A stretch of DNA of 64,000 bases, taken from NCBI GenBank assembly GCA_963920705.1, contig OY987236.1, positions 6,620,190-6,684,189 on the forward strand, read 5' to 3'. Position numbers and translations under genes: made by a program. The notes under the pieces were generated by a model. That model was given only the letters and a program-made list of their open reading frames with translations, was not told where the DNA came from and made no database searches. The first letter of the stretch is position 1; the number at the start of each line of letters is the position of its first letter. Shown here in pieces: positions 10,501 through 25,500 of the stretch. The DNA is from Odiellus spinosus. Taxonomy: Eukaryota > Arthropoda > Arachnida > Opiliones > Phalangiidae.

Positions 10501-13500
10501 AATTCGTATATAATGATTGACATAATCAAATAATTAATAATTTTCAAATAGTAACTAAAACTATATGGAGCATTCCCTAGTTTGCGAACTGATAATTAGG
10601 GTGATATCTACGTAATTTGTATTAAAGGGGTATCCAACAAGAAGTGATTTTAATATAGATTTGTTATCTTTTAAATAGGCCTAATAAAATAGTAAAAATA
10701 TTAGGCTTGAAATAATTATTTATCTTACCCTGAAAGTAGACTTAAAATTTACATTTTCAGAATCTACTCACAAAATTATGAATAAAATTATATTTTAACA
10801 ATTTTTAGGCGTCATTATAGCGCTTAGTTTGAAGCTAAAGTGACGTAATAACGCGCGCTAATTGGTTTAGGATTCTTATGTGGACATAAATATCTGTAAA
10901 TACAGTCTGAAATATTATAATTTGATTTTCCTTTTCACAGTTCCTTAATTTGACGAGTTTTTAAGTTCTCGGCAGGGGGTAACATGTACTTAATACAATG
11001 GATGATGCCGCGGCAATAATTTTAAAAGGCTAGCTATAGCGAAGTCAAGGGCGGACCCCCCGCTAACACCGCCTTTTGATTTTCTTCTCGTTATCGGTGA
11101 ATATGCCCCCAGCTGAGTTTTTGCTCTCCTTTTTATTATCGATAATGAACGACGATTATTTCTAATCAGAACAACCGATATAGTTAGGAAAAAACAAAAA
11201 AAAAAAAATGATCTCCCACGGCTTCGTTATCAAATATTGCATCAAATTCAAGATTCTCGTCCTATACCTCTCTTCTCTAACTGATCTGGAAAATCCTAGG
11301 GGTTTTCCCGGAACCAGTTTTATCTCGTTAGGCCTAACTGTTAACCGGTTAAGGCTTAATTAGGTCGTAATTCTAATATAACTAACTACAAACTTACAAA
11401 CAGACACTAGGAGTTCCACTATAAAGGTTAAGGCGGGTCACATTCTTTTGTAAAGAATATCTTAACAGAAAGACTCATTCTTACGAGTTATGAAACTAAT
11501 AATTTGTAAAGCCTAATTGTTTAAGATAATTTATAGAGTCTCCATAAGCTATGAGAACTATTTATGGCCTCGTATTAGGGATATTTCAAGGACCCTTCCA
11601 ACAGATTTGCAGGGCGAGGACTGAAGAATAATATGCAGTTTAGTTAGCCTGTTCTCTTTAAATTGAACAAACGTAGAAGTTGTGTTAAATGTTTATGTCC
11701 AGCCTTAACTAGTCTTTAGTAACCTTGCTCAATCGATTTCGCGTCATGACGTAGTTCAACGGATATTTCCCACTCTATTAGGGTTTACTCCCTTACAAAA
11801 AGTTTTTGTTCATAAGAGAAACCGTTAAAGTGTGAACATAATTCGTTTTCATATAGAGGGATATGTGCACTAGAGCTTGATTTAAACTCACTAAAATTCG
11901 AAACTACACTTCATACATAAAATTGGGTTCAATGGGATATGAACTACTTTTTTCCTATGAGAGTTAATATTGTGTATCAATGGGCCTCTGTTTTTCCTAA
12001 CTTGAACCTATTGAACAAAAGCAGTTGTTCGTGTCTGTCAAAGATCATTTTTAATATTATCATAAATTTTAATTGACATATTTCTCTTTCTTTTGTCATT
12101 TGATACAGTGTTGTTAGAGATGCGGTCGTCAGAAGCGCCGACAAACCTTACAATCACCATTATGGGAGTGGAGAGCAAGCGCTTTATGTGTTTCAACAAA
12201 AGAGGGGAGCTCAAATCTCGGGTGAGTTATAACAAAAATTTTTTTTTTTACTTCTTTCAATCTTCACGAAGTTCCTGTATTTAAAGTTCCCGGCTTAAGC
12301 TCTCGAAAACTTCGAGCAATTGTTAAACTAGATCCAAGTGGTTCATAGTATATTTATAAACCCTTTCTCGCGAACGATTTCAAGCCGAAAATGCTCACGC
12401 CTTTTCAAAATTCATAGCTCTGAACGAAAAAAAAAAGTATTTAACCTATAACACAGTCGGTTTCCATTGATGTTTCGTACGAATAACGATACAAATAAGG
12501 TTTTATATTCACTTCAACACCTTCCCTACTCGACAATATCGGAGGAAAGTATTAAATAAGTTAAATCGTAGACGCTATTATAGTTTATAAAATGGACGAG
12601 TAACTTTGGTACGGGTATATGTGTAAAAAAAGTGCATTGAATACATTGAATTCCAAGTGTAGTTTATATTATACGCGTTCGACTTTATTGAACCAATATA
12701 TTATTGTTAGGGGGAACGGAAAAATAAGGTAAACTGATGAAAAGGGAGTTTTAACTTCAACCTCTAGGTTTGCGCGCAATGATTCGTATTTGGTCGAATA
12801 TAAAATTGATACAAATTTCGTACAAAGGCTTAGAGATTTGCTTTGAAAATCGAAATCGTGTAGAAAAGGGAGTTTTTTGAAGTATTTGCCCTATTGTATG
12901 GGATTTCTATTCAGGGATATATTTGCCTAAACTGCCTAAATCGAATCTATTGAGAATTTTTCAAGATTTTAAAGGTTTGTTTTTATTATCAGCATTAATT
13001 TCTTATTCAGTCTTGTAGTGAGTTAGTGACAGAGGGGGAACAATTGTTGGAAAAAATCGTAAAATACTTTCCTTTTAAAATCTTTAAGTGACGTTTAAAA
13101 ATAACAATCAAAGATGGAAAAGCCGTTATCAACTGTTTTATGAATTTTCAACAAAACAATTTTGATAAAGACAACGTTTTAACGGTTTAAAGGGAGAATG
13201 CAACCTAAAAACAAATGATATTTATCGATTAGTTATCTTTTAAATAGGCCTAATCCAACATTAAAAACAAATAATATTAGACTACATAGTTGCCGCAGTT
13301 TTTACAGATTCAAATTCCCTGACTTTTCCAGGTTTTTCGCTGACCTTTTCCAACGATTTTCCCTGATTGTTTCACCTAGTACTACCCAATGTTAAACCTA
13401 TTTTTTATTATTTTGCAATTGCGTTCGCCAAACTTTTTGCACGCGTATCTTTGTTCTAATCTATACAACTGACACGGTCAGGTTCAAATCTTTTCTACGG

Positions 13501-16500
13501 ATAATGATTGTAATTTCCTGGCTTCTAGAAAAATCTTTAAATTCCCCGACTTTTTTAAATATCATAAAATTTATATAAATTTAAAAATTACCCGGAAAAT
13601 AGGCTTAGCTGGATTAGTGGAGATCACCTGAACTCCCCATATAAGGAACAGCGACCAATGACATTGTTCGATGGTTCTTATATGGGGAATTCAGAGTAAC
13701 TCCATGAATCCAGACTTAAACAAACAAACGTAAGTGAGAAAAAAAATAGAAGTTAGGCTTAGCCAAGTTTGAATTAAATAAATCTTAATATTTTTAAACA
13801 AGTTCTTAATAAATGAAAGGTCTAGTGCAGTAAAAGGCAGGTGACGTCAAAAATTACGATCCTGATTATTATCAAAAATAAAAAATAAGTGGAATAAGTT
13901 ATGTTATATTATTTTCTATCTTCATGTTACCTTTAAATATTTTCCCATAGAGGCTCTAGGGTAAAGGATTTTTGGTGGGAAATTTGGCCCCATCATTTTA
14001 TGTCTGGTACCAAACATAGACTATGTTTTGGTTGAAAATTCAAAGGAAAATCCGTTAACATTTTGTCGTCTATCCTTTCAAAAGGAGAATATGAAAATAA
14101 TCTCTTTCGAGGAAGGAAGCGCGTTGTCGTGAAGGATTATTAATCATTTAATCCGATTATAAAGTATAGGTGAATAAAGAATGAAAGGGATGCGAAAGCT
14201 TCTTGGCGACATGCGAGGTGAATGGGTGATGAGGGAATTATAATCGCGCAATTCTTACTTAACGTCTCTTAACCAAAGAATGAACGTCTATTTTCTCGAT
14301 AGACTCTTTGTCGAGGGAGTCTAGTATTAGACTTAAATACACTTCAATGGTTATCGAAAAAACAACGTTACAATTTAGTCAAATTGTTGTCCAAAATTCT
14401 CGCAAAATAACAGCTTTTATGTTGAGGTATAATTCTTAAAGGCCAAGGCTTTCTTCTGCCTGTTTCACTGGTAGTGGGCTCACCTTCTGAGCTTCCTCTT
14501 TGGGTAGCAAGGCAAGAGAAAGCCTGGAGGGTACGTTTGTTTCCAGGGTGACAGGCAGAAGTAATCCTAGGCCTTTAAAGTCATACAGTTGCTGTGATGT
14601 TTTAGAAAATATGCACTGGTTTTGAAAATGAATTTCCCTGATATTTTCAGGTTTTCAAATTTCGCTTTGCATATTTTTATATTAAAGGGGTCTTTAAAAG
14701 CAAAATTACTGTTATAAATATAGAATAAAAGGTTGAAAATAAACAAGATTGGGAGGTCAAATTCGCCTCTATTTTGGGCTTGCAAGATTTTTGGATGTCA
14801 TGAATTATTTGTCATAAAAATTTCCTTGATTTTCTTAGATAATTATGATTTTTCCCGAGTTTACTGGATTCAAAATAATTTATATCTTATATTGTATTAA
14901 TTTAAGCAACCCTATGAGTTCGCTTATGTTCCTATACAAGAGTAGGTCCCGCTAAGCCTCGTTTCCAATTTTATTTTGGCCAAAAAAGTAACTTTTTCGT
15001 CGTAACTATAAATTTAGTTATGACGAAAAAGTTACATTTTTGACAAAAAAAAAATTGATTGTAAATACGCCTTAAGAGGATTGTAAAATATCTACAGGTA
15101 CTACACCTTTTAAAATTTGCGTGAGAAACTTAAAACACGAGTTTAATTTAATATTTGAACTATAGCAGAATTTCCCACAATTTTACACGGGAGCAAACGG
15201 CCGTGAAAACTGAAAACGGCCCGGAATTAGAGCATTGTAGACAGTGGCTCGAATTATTATAGTCTATTATTAGGAGAAAAAAACGGTGTTTACAGACAGT
15301 CTGAGCAAACAAAACTATACATACCATTAAGAAACAAGAGTCTCTCGTGGTTAAAATAAAAAAATTCCTCTTGAAAAAAATATAAAATAACCTTATTTGC
15401 TAATCCCATACGGGAAAAAAAAAAAAATTAAATCTTTTGAAATTTCTTTTAAAAACCGGAGTTTTTACACAAATCTTATATATACGTCCTTGTAAAAATT
15501 CTACATACCCATTTACAATTTCAGAATAATCTCAGTTTCCCATATAAAAGCTTTAAATTTAAAGAGATACTAAAACGAATATTTTATTGACGTAATATGT
15601 TTCCTAATACCCTCTTCAGGCGAGGCTTAATTAGCCGTGGTTTATACAGTTTTAACCGAGATCTGCGTAGCCTTCTCAGTTCAATAAACCTAGGTTAATT
15701 GCGATTAAACCACGGTTAAATCTGATTAAACCGGCTAGTTACGTCTCGTCTGAAAAGGGTATAAGAAAGTTATGAATTTTTAAGTTTCATTTTTATTTGG
15801 ATAATTTGATATTAAATTCAGTGACCAATCAGGGCATTTAGATAATTCATGCGCTCTAAAGAAGAATCTTTAGTAGTGCGGAAGGTATTTCAATTATTTT
15901 TAATTAAAAATATGTTTTTTTCCCCCCACTGCAGCTAAATTCAAACGCAAAATTTGGATAACGTTTAAAAAATACTCCAGAAACGTTTATTATTAATTAA
16001 TAAACTGTTTTATGCACCCATTAATTAGCAGTTTTGTTAATTAATTTTAATATTATAACTTTAAAAAATAATTTCTAATATAATTTATTTTTCCAAAAAT
16101 ACGAAAAAAGTTCAAAGGGGCATGTTTTAAGATAAGGAATCAGCAAAAATACTTAATTTCAGTTAAAAACTTCAATATTCCTTTAATATCGAAATTTAAA
16201 ATAAAAACGAAAGTTTAAAAATTCATATATTACTTGGAAAAAGATAGTTTCAAGATAATATAAAAAATACTAGCACTTAAGTATTTCTTTATGTAAAAAA
16301 GGGGAGACAAAGGGACAGTGAACATCAATAAAAAATAGTTTTTAAAAATTGTACTAGTTTTAGTTTCAGCGTGATTGGACTGTTAATTACGCACTAAACC
16401 TAGCTAAAATATAAGCGATATTAGGGTACCACTTAGAACTAACTTCATTCGGTTTGATTCTATGAACACTTAAAAGATCTAAAATTCCGCGCAAAAGTAC

Positions 16501-19500
16501 TTGTCGAAGGCCACAATATTTCATGCCCAATTTTCGAAGGTCGATCTCTTATTTCGCTCCGATTAATATTAATCATTATATTTAAGAGGGGAAAAGGAGG
16601 ATACCACCTAGAAGATTCGTTTTAGCTCGAAGAATAAATTACAATACAAGAATACCGTTACCTGGCCGCCAGTTAGAAGAAAAAAATGCATAAAATGCAT
16701 CTCAATATTCGAGGTGGTCTTCGCGAATCAAAAGAATTTGTCTAAATCAGAGTTTTTAAAGGAGTGGTTTACGTTAAAATATATTTAATCTCAAAGAACG
16801 AGAAAAATAGATTATATTTTAAGATCATGTTTATAACGTTAACAATTAAATAATTAAATTAATTATTTTGGCAACCAATTAGAAGCCTTCCTAAAGTTTG
16901 AAGCATGTTTTACCCGTGCTATTACCTAGTATCAGAAGCCGATGAAACCCTCCTTTGAAGTCTATTACTCCCTGGTCTTGTCTACCCTTCTCTGTATGGG
17001 TTAGTTTCAAAAAGCGCGATTCGTACGCCTCCTAATGGTAGATATTTTCGGAGCGGGAGTTCGTCGAGCGAATATCTCTAGCAGCCTCGGAATTCGTCCA
17101 AAAAACGTCGTCGTTTGTGGAGAGAGAGAATTTCCAATTTTCCGTAGACAGGGGGGTATGAAGTAGGACCCCTCCGATCTCGTAAAATTGGGAATTTTAC
17201 CCATACAGAGAGGAGCGCTATATGGAACATTAGAGTAGTAGACTTCAAAGGAGGGTTTCATCGGCTTCTGGTAGTATGGCGGGGAAGTGGTGGTGGGCTC
17301 CTTGAAGATATTTTCTCTGTAGGGAATTTTGGACTCCGTCTTATGTTACACACATAAATATATATTCTATTCCTTTATGTTTAAATGATTATAATTGGTT
17401 TAAGTTTAAAATTTCACTGCGTATAAAGCGATAGGCTTCATATATATTCGTTGTACAAAATCAAATCATAAAGGAAATCGGGAGGCTATCTTTGTACGCG
17501 TTGAAATTTAACTTTGTTTTGTAGTATAATCGTGGGAATGTGGAATTGCGGAGAGATAATAGCCTAGCTAGAATAATATATGTAGGTAGACCTCCCGTTT
17601 CTAATAGACCGTTATTAAGATTTGATCCTATATCAGTGCCTAATCATCGGGTACCGCCTTAAGATGTTTGCAGCGTGCATATAGCCAGTACCCCCCAGTG
17701 ATTAAGACATTGACGTGAATGCATAATGTTTACTAAATTAGTATATACGAAAAATTTTCTAATTCAACTATTTTCGATTTTAAGGGGGTCATTCCAAAAG
17801 ATTATTAGGTAATATCAGAAGCCGATTAAACCCTCCTTTGAAGTCTACTACTCCAATGTTCCATATAGCGCTCCTCTCTGTATGGGTAAAATTCACAATT
17901 TTACGAGATCGGAGGGGTCCTACTTTATACCCCTCTGTCTACGGAAAATTGGAAATTCTCTCTCTCCACAAACGACGACGTTTTTTGGACGAACTCCAAG
18001 GCTGCTAGAGATATTCACTCGACGAGCTTCCGCTCCGAAAACATCTACCGTTAGGAGGCGTACGGATCGCGCCTTTTGAGAATAACCCATACAGAGAGGG
18101 GTAGACAAGACCCGGGAGTAATAGACTTTAAAGGAGGGTTTCATCGGCTTCTGGTAATATAAAATTAATTGGTCCCAAGCTTAAAAAAATAGTATATTTC
18201 CCCTTGAAACAGATTCTATTGAACAGCGATTTTTGTTGCTTCCAAGGTTTAAATCTGATCAAGATTTAAATTAAATTAAATTATCCTGATTAAAGGGAAA
18301 ATACAATCCAACAGCCAGTAATTTTTATCCCACCTTTGCGTTCATAAAAGAAGAGATCCGCCCCTTGTTATTAACCAATTATATAACGTAGACCAAATTC
18401 ATATTTTTATACTATTTTTAAATTATAAGCCAAGGATTTTAAGTTTTATAGACGTTCCCTAACAAGAAAAGCATTTTTTTTTTTTTTGGCTTTTTTTTTT
18501 CCGGGAGAATATCCGCCTAGATAATGGTCGTATTTTGTTTCTTGATAACTTAATTTCGGGGCGAGATACCATAAAGGGTAACCTGCAATTTAAAATAAAA
18601 ACTTACAAAAGGTTATTTAAATATTGAAACTACATATTTTATCTCAATTGCAAAGCGAACGCGCGTGTCAGGAGAAAAATGGACTATAATTGATCCATGA
18701 ACAGAAGAAAAAAAAACCCTAAAATCAACTCCGACTGTATAAATATATATACTTCTTGGGCACGAAATTGTTGGACACAATTTCAACCTCACTTCAAGGA
18801 AGGGAATGTTTTTAGGGTGTATTCAAGAACATATACAGATGTTTAGACGACTCGATAATTATAATTACAAGAGACACTCGGTGTATCTTATACAAATTAT
18901 GCCAAACTAAGGAGTGGTCTTATCACTCTGATCGGAGCCAATAGGTGGGTTTTTGTAGTAGTTATTTACAACGAGCAGATGTTATAGCGCGAATATGTTG
19001 AAAGATCTATTTAACTTTACTCAAACAATTGTTATTTTTCCCAATTCTGTTGAAATTTCCCAATTTGGACCATTTTTAACTAATATTATAAAGCTTTCCT
19101 CATTTGGAAAGCCGAATACTTTGGTTATGTTATGGGAGCACATTTTGAAAAGTAACTCTGACGTCATTAAGTCCGTGTAAAAACAGTCTCGGAAATTTTT
19201 CCAATTTTTGATAATGAAATTCACGTATTTGGCGAGGTTCGAATTACTAAGGCACATTTCCTCAATTCATAATTTAACGTCATAAACTGAAAAGTTTAAG
19301 GTTCGAACGCGACTCTTCAGGTATATAGATATATTTCTGGTACTAAGATTGTTTACCCAAATCTTTAAGGTTCCAAAGAAAAGGCATAAAGCTAACAATA
19401 GTGAGAGAGTAAGTAGGGACAGGACAGTGTGGGCAAGGAGGCAAAAAAAGAGGAAATAAAAAAACATGCACCCCAAATTCTCGATTGTCGCCTTGGTTAC

Positions 19501-22500
19501 CACCTCCAGCGAGTAAGACGTTTTCATCTTAACAGAGATGAGAGATCCCAAGTTTAATGTCTTCCCCGTCACACCCCGCGCGGATGCGAGAGAACGCCCG
19601 TGATTCTAGTCTACAAAGCTCGTGGCTTAACAAGAGAGTGTGAATTATAGGTATGGATAACCAAACTGATAAGATTTCTAAAAGCCCTAGGAGAAGGGAA
19701 GGCCTCTCCAATACTAAAATAAAAAAAAAGTAAAATTGCAAAAATCTCAACTATTTCTTACACAACACACGCATGCACTGTCTGGAATGAAGAAAGGGTA
19801 TATGCACTCGGGAACAGATAGAGATAAAGGTGTAATAAAGAGCTTTTTATGTAACGAATCACTCTGCGATTGCAATAACTTAAAAAGTTTCAATGTTTAT
19901 AAAGTAAAGGGATCCTATCATTGGTATTTACAGAAGCCGATGAAACCCTCCTTTGAAGTCTACTACTCTAATGTTCCATATAGCGCTCCTCTCTGTATGG
20001 GTAAAATTCACAATTTTACGAGATCGGAGGGGTCCTACTTCATACCCCCTGTCTACGGAAAATTGGAAATTCTCTCTCTCCACAAACGACGACGTTTTTT
20101 TGACGAACTCCAAGGCTGCTAGAGATATTCGCTCGACAAACTCCCGCTCCGAAAATATCTACCGTTAGGAGGCGTACGAATCGCGCTTTTTGAAACTAAC
20201 TCATCCAGAGACGGGGTAGACAAGACCCGGGAGTAATAGACTTCAAAGGAGGGTTTCATCGGCTTCTGGTATTTCCGAATGAAATTTATTTAAGAATTAG
20301 TTGAGTCGAACTGAAAATTATAGGCTCTTGTTTCTTATCGCGGGTGAAAACAAGTAATTTAAACAACTCTAGGTACAATTTACCCCCTTCGATTTCGGTG
20401 CATTACAGGTAGTTTCTACCAAATGGAGAATGGAAAACGACAACACTTTATTATCTATAGATTCATTGCTTAAATATATAAAAACCCACTAGAATTTTTT
20501 CGTAGTTATGTTTGTAAAATTTTTAAATCATTTTTAACTTAAAAATTAGGCTTAACCGGGATCCACGGAGAGTTTGATGTCTAGACAACCTCGCTATAGA
20601 AACACGCGTTTTATTATGATCTAGTAAAACATTTCAAACTATAGGCTTAAGAGTCGCACGCTTTTGCTCGTTACCGACGAGTTATCAAATCAAAAACACC
20701 CACTGAATCCTTGTTAAGCCTAGTTTCGGAGTAATTTAAAAATTTATTTTAACCCTATTTAGTGACTTATTTGGTTGCATTCTCAATTTAAACGAGAATG
20801 TTGTCAATAGATTCAATATTCTGAGTTTAGCCTAGTAGTTATATAATATTTATTTGTCCTTTTTTTTAAATTAAATGATGGGAATCTAAAATAAATTTCC
20901 CTTCCAACGTTTGAAATTAGAATCAGGAAATCGACAAATCGTTGTTCAAATTCTTAATATATTGTTTTGACGATAATTATTAAAATAAGAGATTTTAAGA
21001 TTATGTTGGTTTAATGTTCCGGTTTCAATTATGGAGCTATAATAAATTACAACTCGAGTTGTCAGCGCGTGCAAAGCGTGTCTGGGTCGATATCCAATTC
21101 AATAAATCACCTATGTAATGGGGAAACTTGTAAGGTTTGGGCGTACTGCCAACTCGAAATGAAATTAACTATAGAGCCCAAGTTTAATGCCTTAAAAGCT
21201 ACATATAAAACACAATTATGTGGATACTGTTTATAGTTTAGGGAAAAACATACATTCTATTTTATACTAAATAGTTTCGCTTGGCTACTTTTATAAAAGA
21301 AAAATATTTAGGCCAAATTATATAGACGTTAAAGAAATTCCAATTGGAGTAAGATTTTTATCTGGTTCATTTAGGAATTAAAAAGAATAATTTTATTTAC
21401 GCCCTCTTAGACCTTTTTAGGCGTGACGGTAAGGACACGCGATCAAGGCTCAATTTCTATTGGTTGAAAATATATTTATATATACTTGGCAACTGCCAAT
21501 AAATCAAATTTATCTAGGAATAACTTTTTAATAACCTAAAGCGTTATTTTTTCCTTCTAACTTTGGTAGTTTTAAGCATGATCCCTCAATTTTCAGTTAA
21601 TAAACTTAACTATTCAATGGGGGCCATTCATAAAACGATATTAATTTTTTTTATCCTAACTAAAATTAATTTACAAATGAGCGAATTTAAGAACCAAACA
21701 ATATTTTATGTCGTTGAAGTGGTATTAGTAAATAATGTATCTAGCGATTTCTACCGAAAATACCTACACATTATCCAAGGGATCATTTTAGGCTAAACAA
21801 ATTTCTAACGAAATTTTATTACATTTCGTTAGTTTTACGAAGGGTCCCTTAATAAGATCACAACGAATTTCAGTGGTTCATTCATTAATCAACGCTATAA
21901 AAATTGACATTAAAATGAATTAAACTTTTGGTTTAAAACTTACAAAATGACGAAACGTGTTGCCTCGTAATTTAAAACCGCATTCCTATTGTGTCCCCTA
22001 TACCACCTTGAGCCATTTTTTTAAAGAAATTAAACGATTAATATTACAAGTATTTAAAGAAGATCAAAACGCAGATTAAACTGGTCACGATTTTACCAAA
22101 AAATACATTTTTTTGGCATATCGTAAATACACGTCCAAATAATAGCCCTAGGCTTAGCTATTTTTATACATTTTACATGGGAGCTTTTTTTCTCTTTCTG
22201 ATATCGAAATTAAACCCTTAACTTGTCATTGATATAAATATAATTGGAGGGTCAATTTCACCCTTAAAGGGAAGGGAGTCTGATTCAAATTAATGATTAT
22301 CAGAAGCCGATGAAACCCTCCTTTGAAGTCTATTACTCCCGGGTCTTGCCTACCCCTCTGTGTATGGGTTAGTTTCAAAAGCGCGATTCGTACGCCTCCT
22401 AACGGTAGATATTTTCGGAGCGGGAGTTCGTCGAGCGAATATCTCTAGCAGCCTCGGAGTTCGTCAAAAAAAACGTCGTCGTTTGTGGAGAGAGAGAATT

Positions 22501-25500
22501 TCCAATTTTCCGTAGACAGGGGGGTATGAAGTAGGACCACTCCGATCTCGTAATATTGGGAATTTTACCCATACAGAGAGGCGCGCTATATCGAACATTA
22601 GAGTAGTAGACTTCAAAGGAGGGTTTCATCGGCTTCTGTGATTATTTATAGTCTTAAATAATTAATTAAAGTTGACAAATTTACGTCTAAATATTTTAGG
22701 CCTACAATTTAATGATTTAGAAAATTAATATAATACAGCTCGCCTGTTGAATTACAAACTTCGCTAAGCCTAACTCTTATTTACTAAAATGTAAACTAAA
22801 AGATTATTTCACTATCCCTTTAAATTGAGCCCAGCTAACTACCTGGTTAATATTTTCACGATTTTTTTAAAATCTACGGGTGTTACAAGAGTTTGTCAGT
22901 TAAATCTAATTTTAATCCTAACCAGATAATTAATTATTATTTAATTAAAATGATTAATTTATACCCGTGTTTATGGAGAAAATACTTTTACTTAACCCTT
23001 TGAACGTAAGCTTTCCATGCAGAAACGTTTTTTTACTAATTTTAAACAGTTTATAAGTGTAATAATTACGATAATTATCTCTCATTTAAGTTGAAATGTA
23101 ATGACTGGTAATTAAGAATTACCGCACTTCTAAAATTATCTTATATAAAACACTAGTTAGAAGATTATGAAAAAAATACACTTTGGAATTTTCTGAGTCG
23201 TGTTCACACTACTATGAAGTTAATTTTTTTTAAATTGCAGGCAACGATATTAAGTGGTACTCACCAGACAACACAGACAAATAAACATTAAAATGCATGT
23301 GCAAGTAATTATTAATTAAACATAATTGGTAATTAGTGAATTAAACCAATTTATCAATTGATTAAAGTTTAAATGATTAGATTTGGAATTTAAACAAAGC
23401 CTAATTGAAATAATAATTCAAAGCTTCAAATAAAATAAATTTTTAAGGATATGCAAATATTAAAATTAAGCCGAATCGAATAATAAATCCCGAGTCGGTT
23501 TATTTTTTATTTTTGAAAATATTCGGTTTTGAAAAACAATTATTCGAATTTTCGAATAACTGGTTAAAACTTTCGAAAACAAAATAATAAAGCCTTTGTT
23601 TGCTGCTAATTAAAATTGAAATTGGCAATCGGGTGATATTTTTATTCGAATAACTATTTTTAATCGATTAAATAACAATTAATCATTTTTAAATCGTATA
23701 TGTTGTTTAGGAAATATCGAATAATTGATTCGAAACGACCGAATTTTTTACGATAACAGGCTAAAAAGGCTTCAAAAGTAGTGAGAACACATCCTCATTT
23801 TTACCCGGCGGCATTTTTTTTGTCGATCACGATATTTATTCTCTAATTACTGGGTTAGAATTTAATATAATGCCATTTTTATTAATAAAAATTTACCTCA
23901 AAACGTGGTCACTTTTTCGAGCTCGGCGATATATATAACCCTAACACAAGTAGGAAATTAAATGAGAAGTTCGTACGTGAAACAAGTGGTAATGAAACGA
24001 TATTAGGGGGAGGAGAGATACGAGGTAGTAAAAATGGATCCCTTTTTGAGGTTTTTTCACCCTTTCCTCTCTGTGGAAGAGTTCATCCGGTTTGACGAGA
24101 AATAATTTTGTTTCTGAAGAAAGGGGGTTCTTAATTTCGGGAGCCGACACCGTTTAAGTTATTATAATAAGATAATTTTTTTTCTCACTGTATCATTCTA
24201 TTTGGTAGAAAAAGAGCCAGGCCTGCCATAAAGGAAAAGTGAAATCAATAGTTTTTAACATATAAACAACATATCTCTAGAAAATAAAAACAGATTCATC
24301 AATCAATGCTTTTGAATTATCTGGGCTGTAACCTTTGTCACTCCAATTCACTGCTCTTTTAAAAGCTCTTTAACTGGCTAGCTATCTTTCTATTGACTTC
24401 TCTTTCAAAAGCTCTAATTGGCTAGCTATCTTTCTATTGATTGCTCTTTCAAAAGCACTAATTGGCTTGCTATCTTTCTATTGGCTGCTCTTTCAGAAGC
24501 TCTAATTGGCTAGCTATCTTTCTATTGGCTGCTCTTTTAAAAGCTCTAATTGGCTAGTTATGTTTCTAAATTGACTGCTCTTTCAGAAGCTCTAATTGGC
24601 TAGATTTCTTTCTATTGACTTCTCTTTCAAAAGCTCTAATTGGCTAGCTATCTTTCTATTGACTGCTCTTTCAAAATTTCTAATTGGCTAGCTATCTTTC
24701 TATTGACTGCTCTTTCAAAAGCTATTATTTGCTAGCTATCTTTCTATTGGCTGCTCTTTCAAAAGCTCTAATTGGCTAGCTATCTTTCTATTGACTTCTC
24801 TTTCAAAAATCTATAATTGGCTAGCTATCTTTCTATTGACTGCTCTTTCAAAAGCTATAATTGGCTAGCTATCTTTCTATTGGCTGCTCTTTCAAAAGCT
24901 CTAATTGGCTAGCTAACTTTATATTGACTGCTCTTTCAAAAGCACTAATTGGCTAGCTATCTTTCTATTGACTGCTCTTTCAAAAGCTATAATTTGCTAG
25001 CTATCTTTCTATTGGCTGCTCTTTTAAAAGCTCTAATTGGCTAGTTATGTTTCTAAATTGACTGCTCTTTCAGAAGCTCTAATTGGCTAGATATCTTTCT
25101 ATTGGCTGCTCTTTCAAAAGCTCTAATTAAACTATATTTAAACTTTAATTTCACTCTCCCTTTAATAAAAAAGGGGGGGGGGGAATGGGTACTAGTATTT
25201 TATATAACTCTAAAATTACCCGGACACCGCCAATGAAGTAATTTTCAACACGGCTTTGATATGACCCGTGATATTTCCCCCGCGTATGCCACGTTCTCAA
25301 GGGCGTTCGTTCAAAAAATAAAACCCTTAAATTATTGAAAATTGAAATTACCGCCACTACACTACACTTTTTGAAAATAAATCTCGCCACCCGGTCTGTA
25401 AGAGTGTCAAACCATTTAAAATTAAAATATTTCTTTTTAAAGGAAGAATGAAACGATTAATACGAGTATGATTAATTTTGTCATTAAATTAAAAACGACA

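Larger units (their letters stand above)
5343..12108 (+). other. FGF intron 2
   Basis: 6766 bp of AT-rich sequence. It contains a copy of the E repeat (6655-6755), the D2 element (6861-7096), partial family C elements at 7761 and 10626, and T runs at about 7525-7541 and 10110-10129. A comparatively GC-rich patch at 5720-5850 and one at 7180-7390 have no recognisable product. Bases 6030-6165 resemble 41340-41450, suggesting an old dispersed repeat. The remaining stretches (about 7970-10620 and 10750-12108) show nothing I can name. Confidence 0.65.

Noticed and set aside
19267..19750. Two adjoining minus-strand frames (101 and 73 residues) with a hydrophobic stretch
   Set aside because: Different frames, low-complexity composition, no recognisable domain or splice pair. 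Not strong enough to call a gene.
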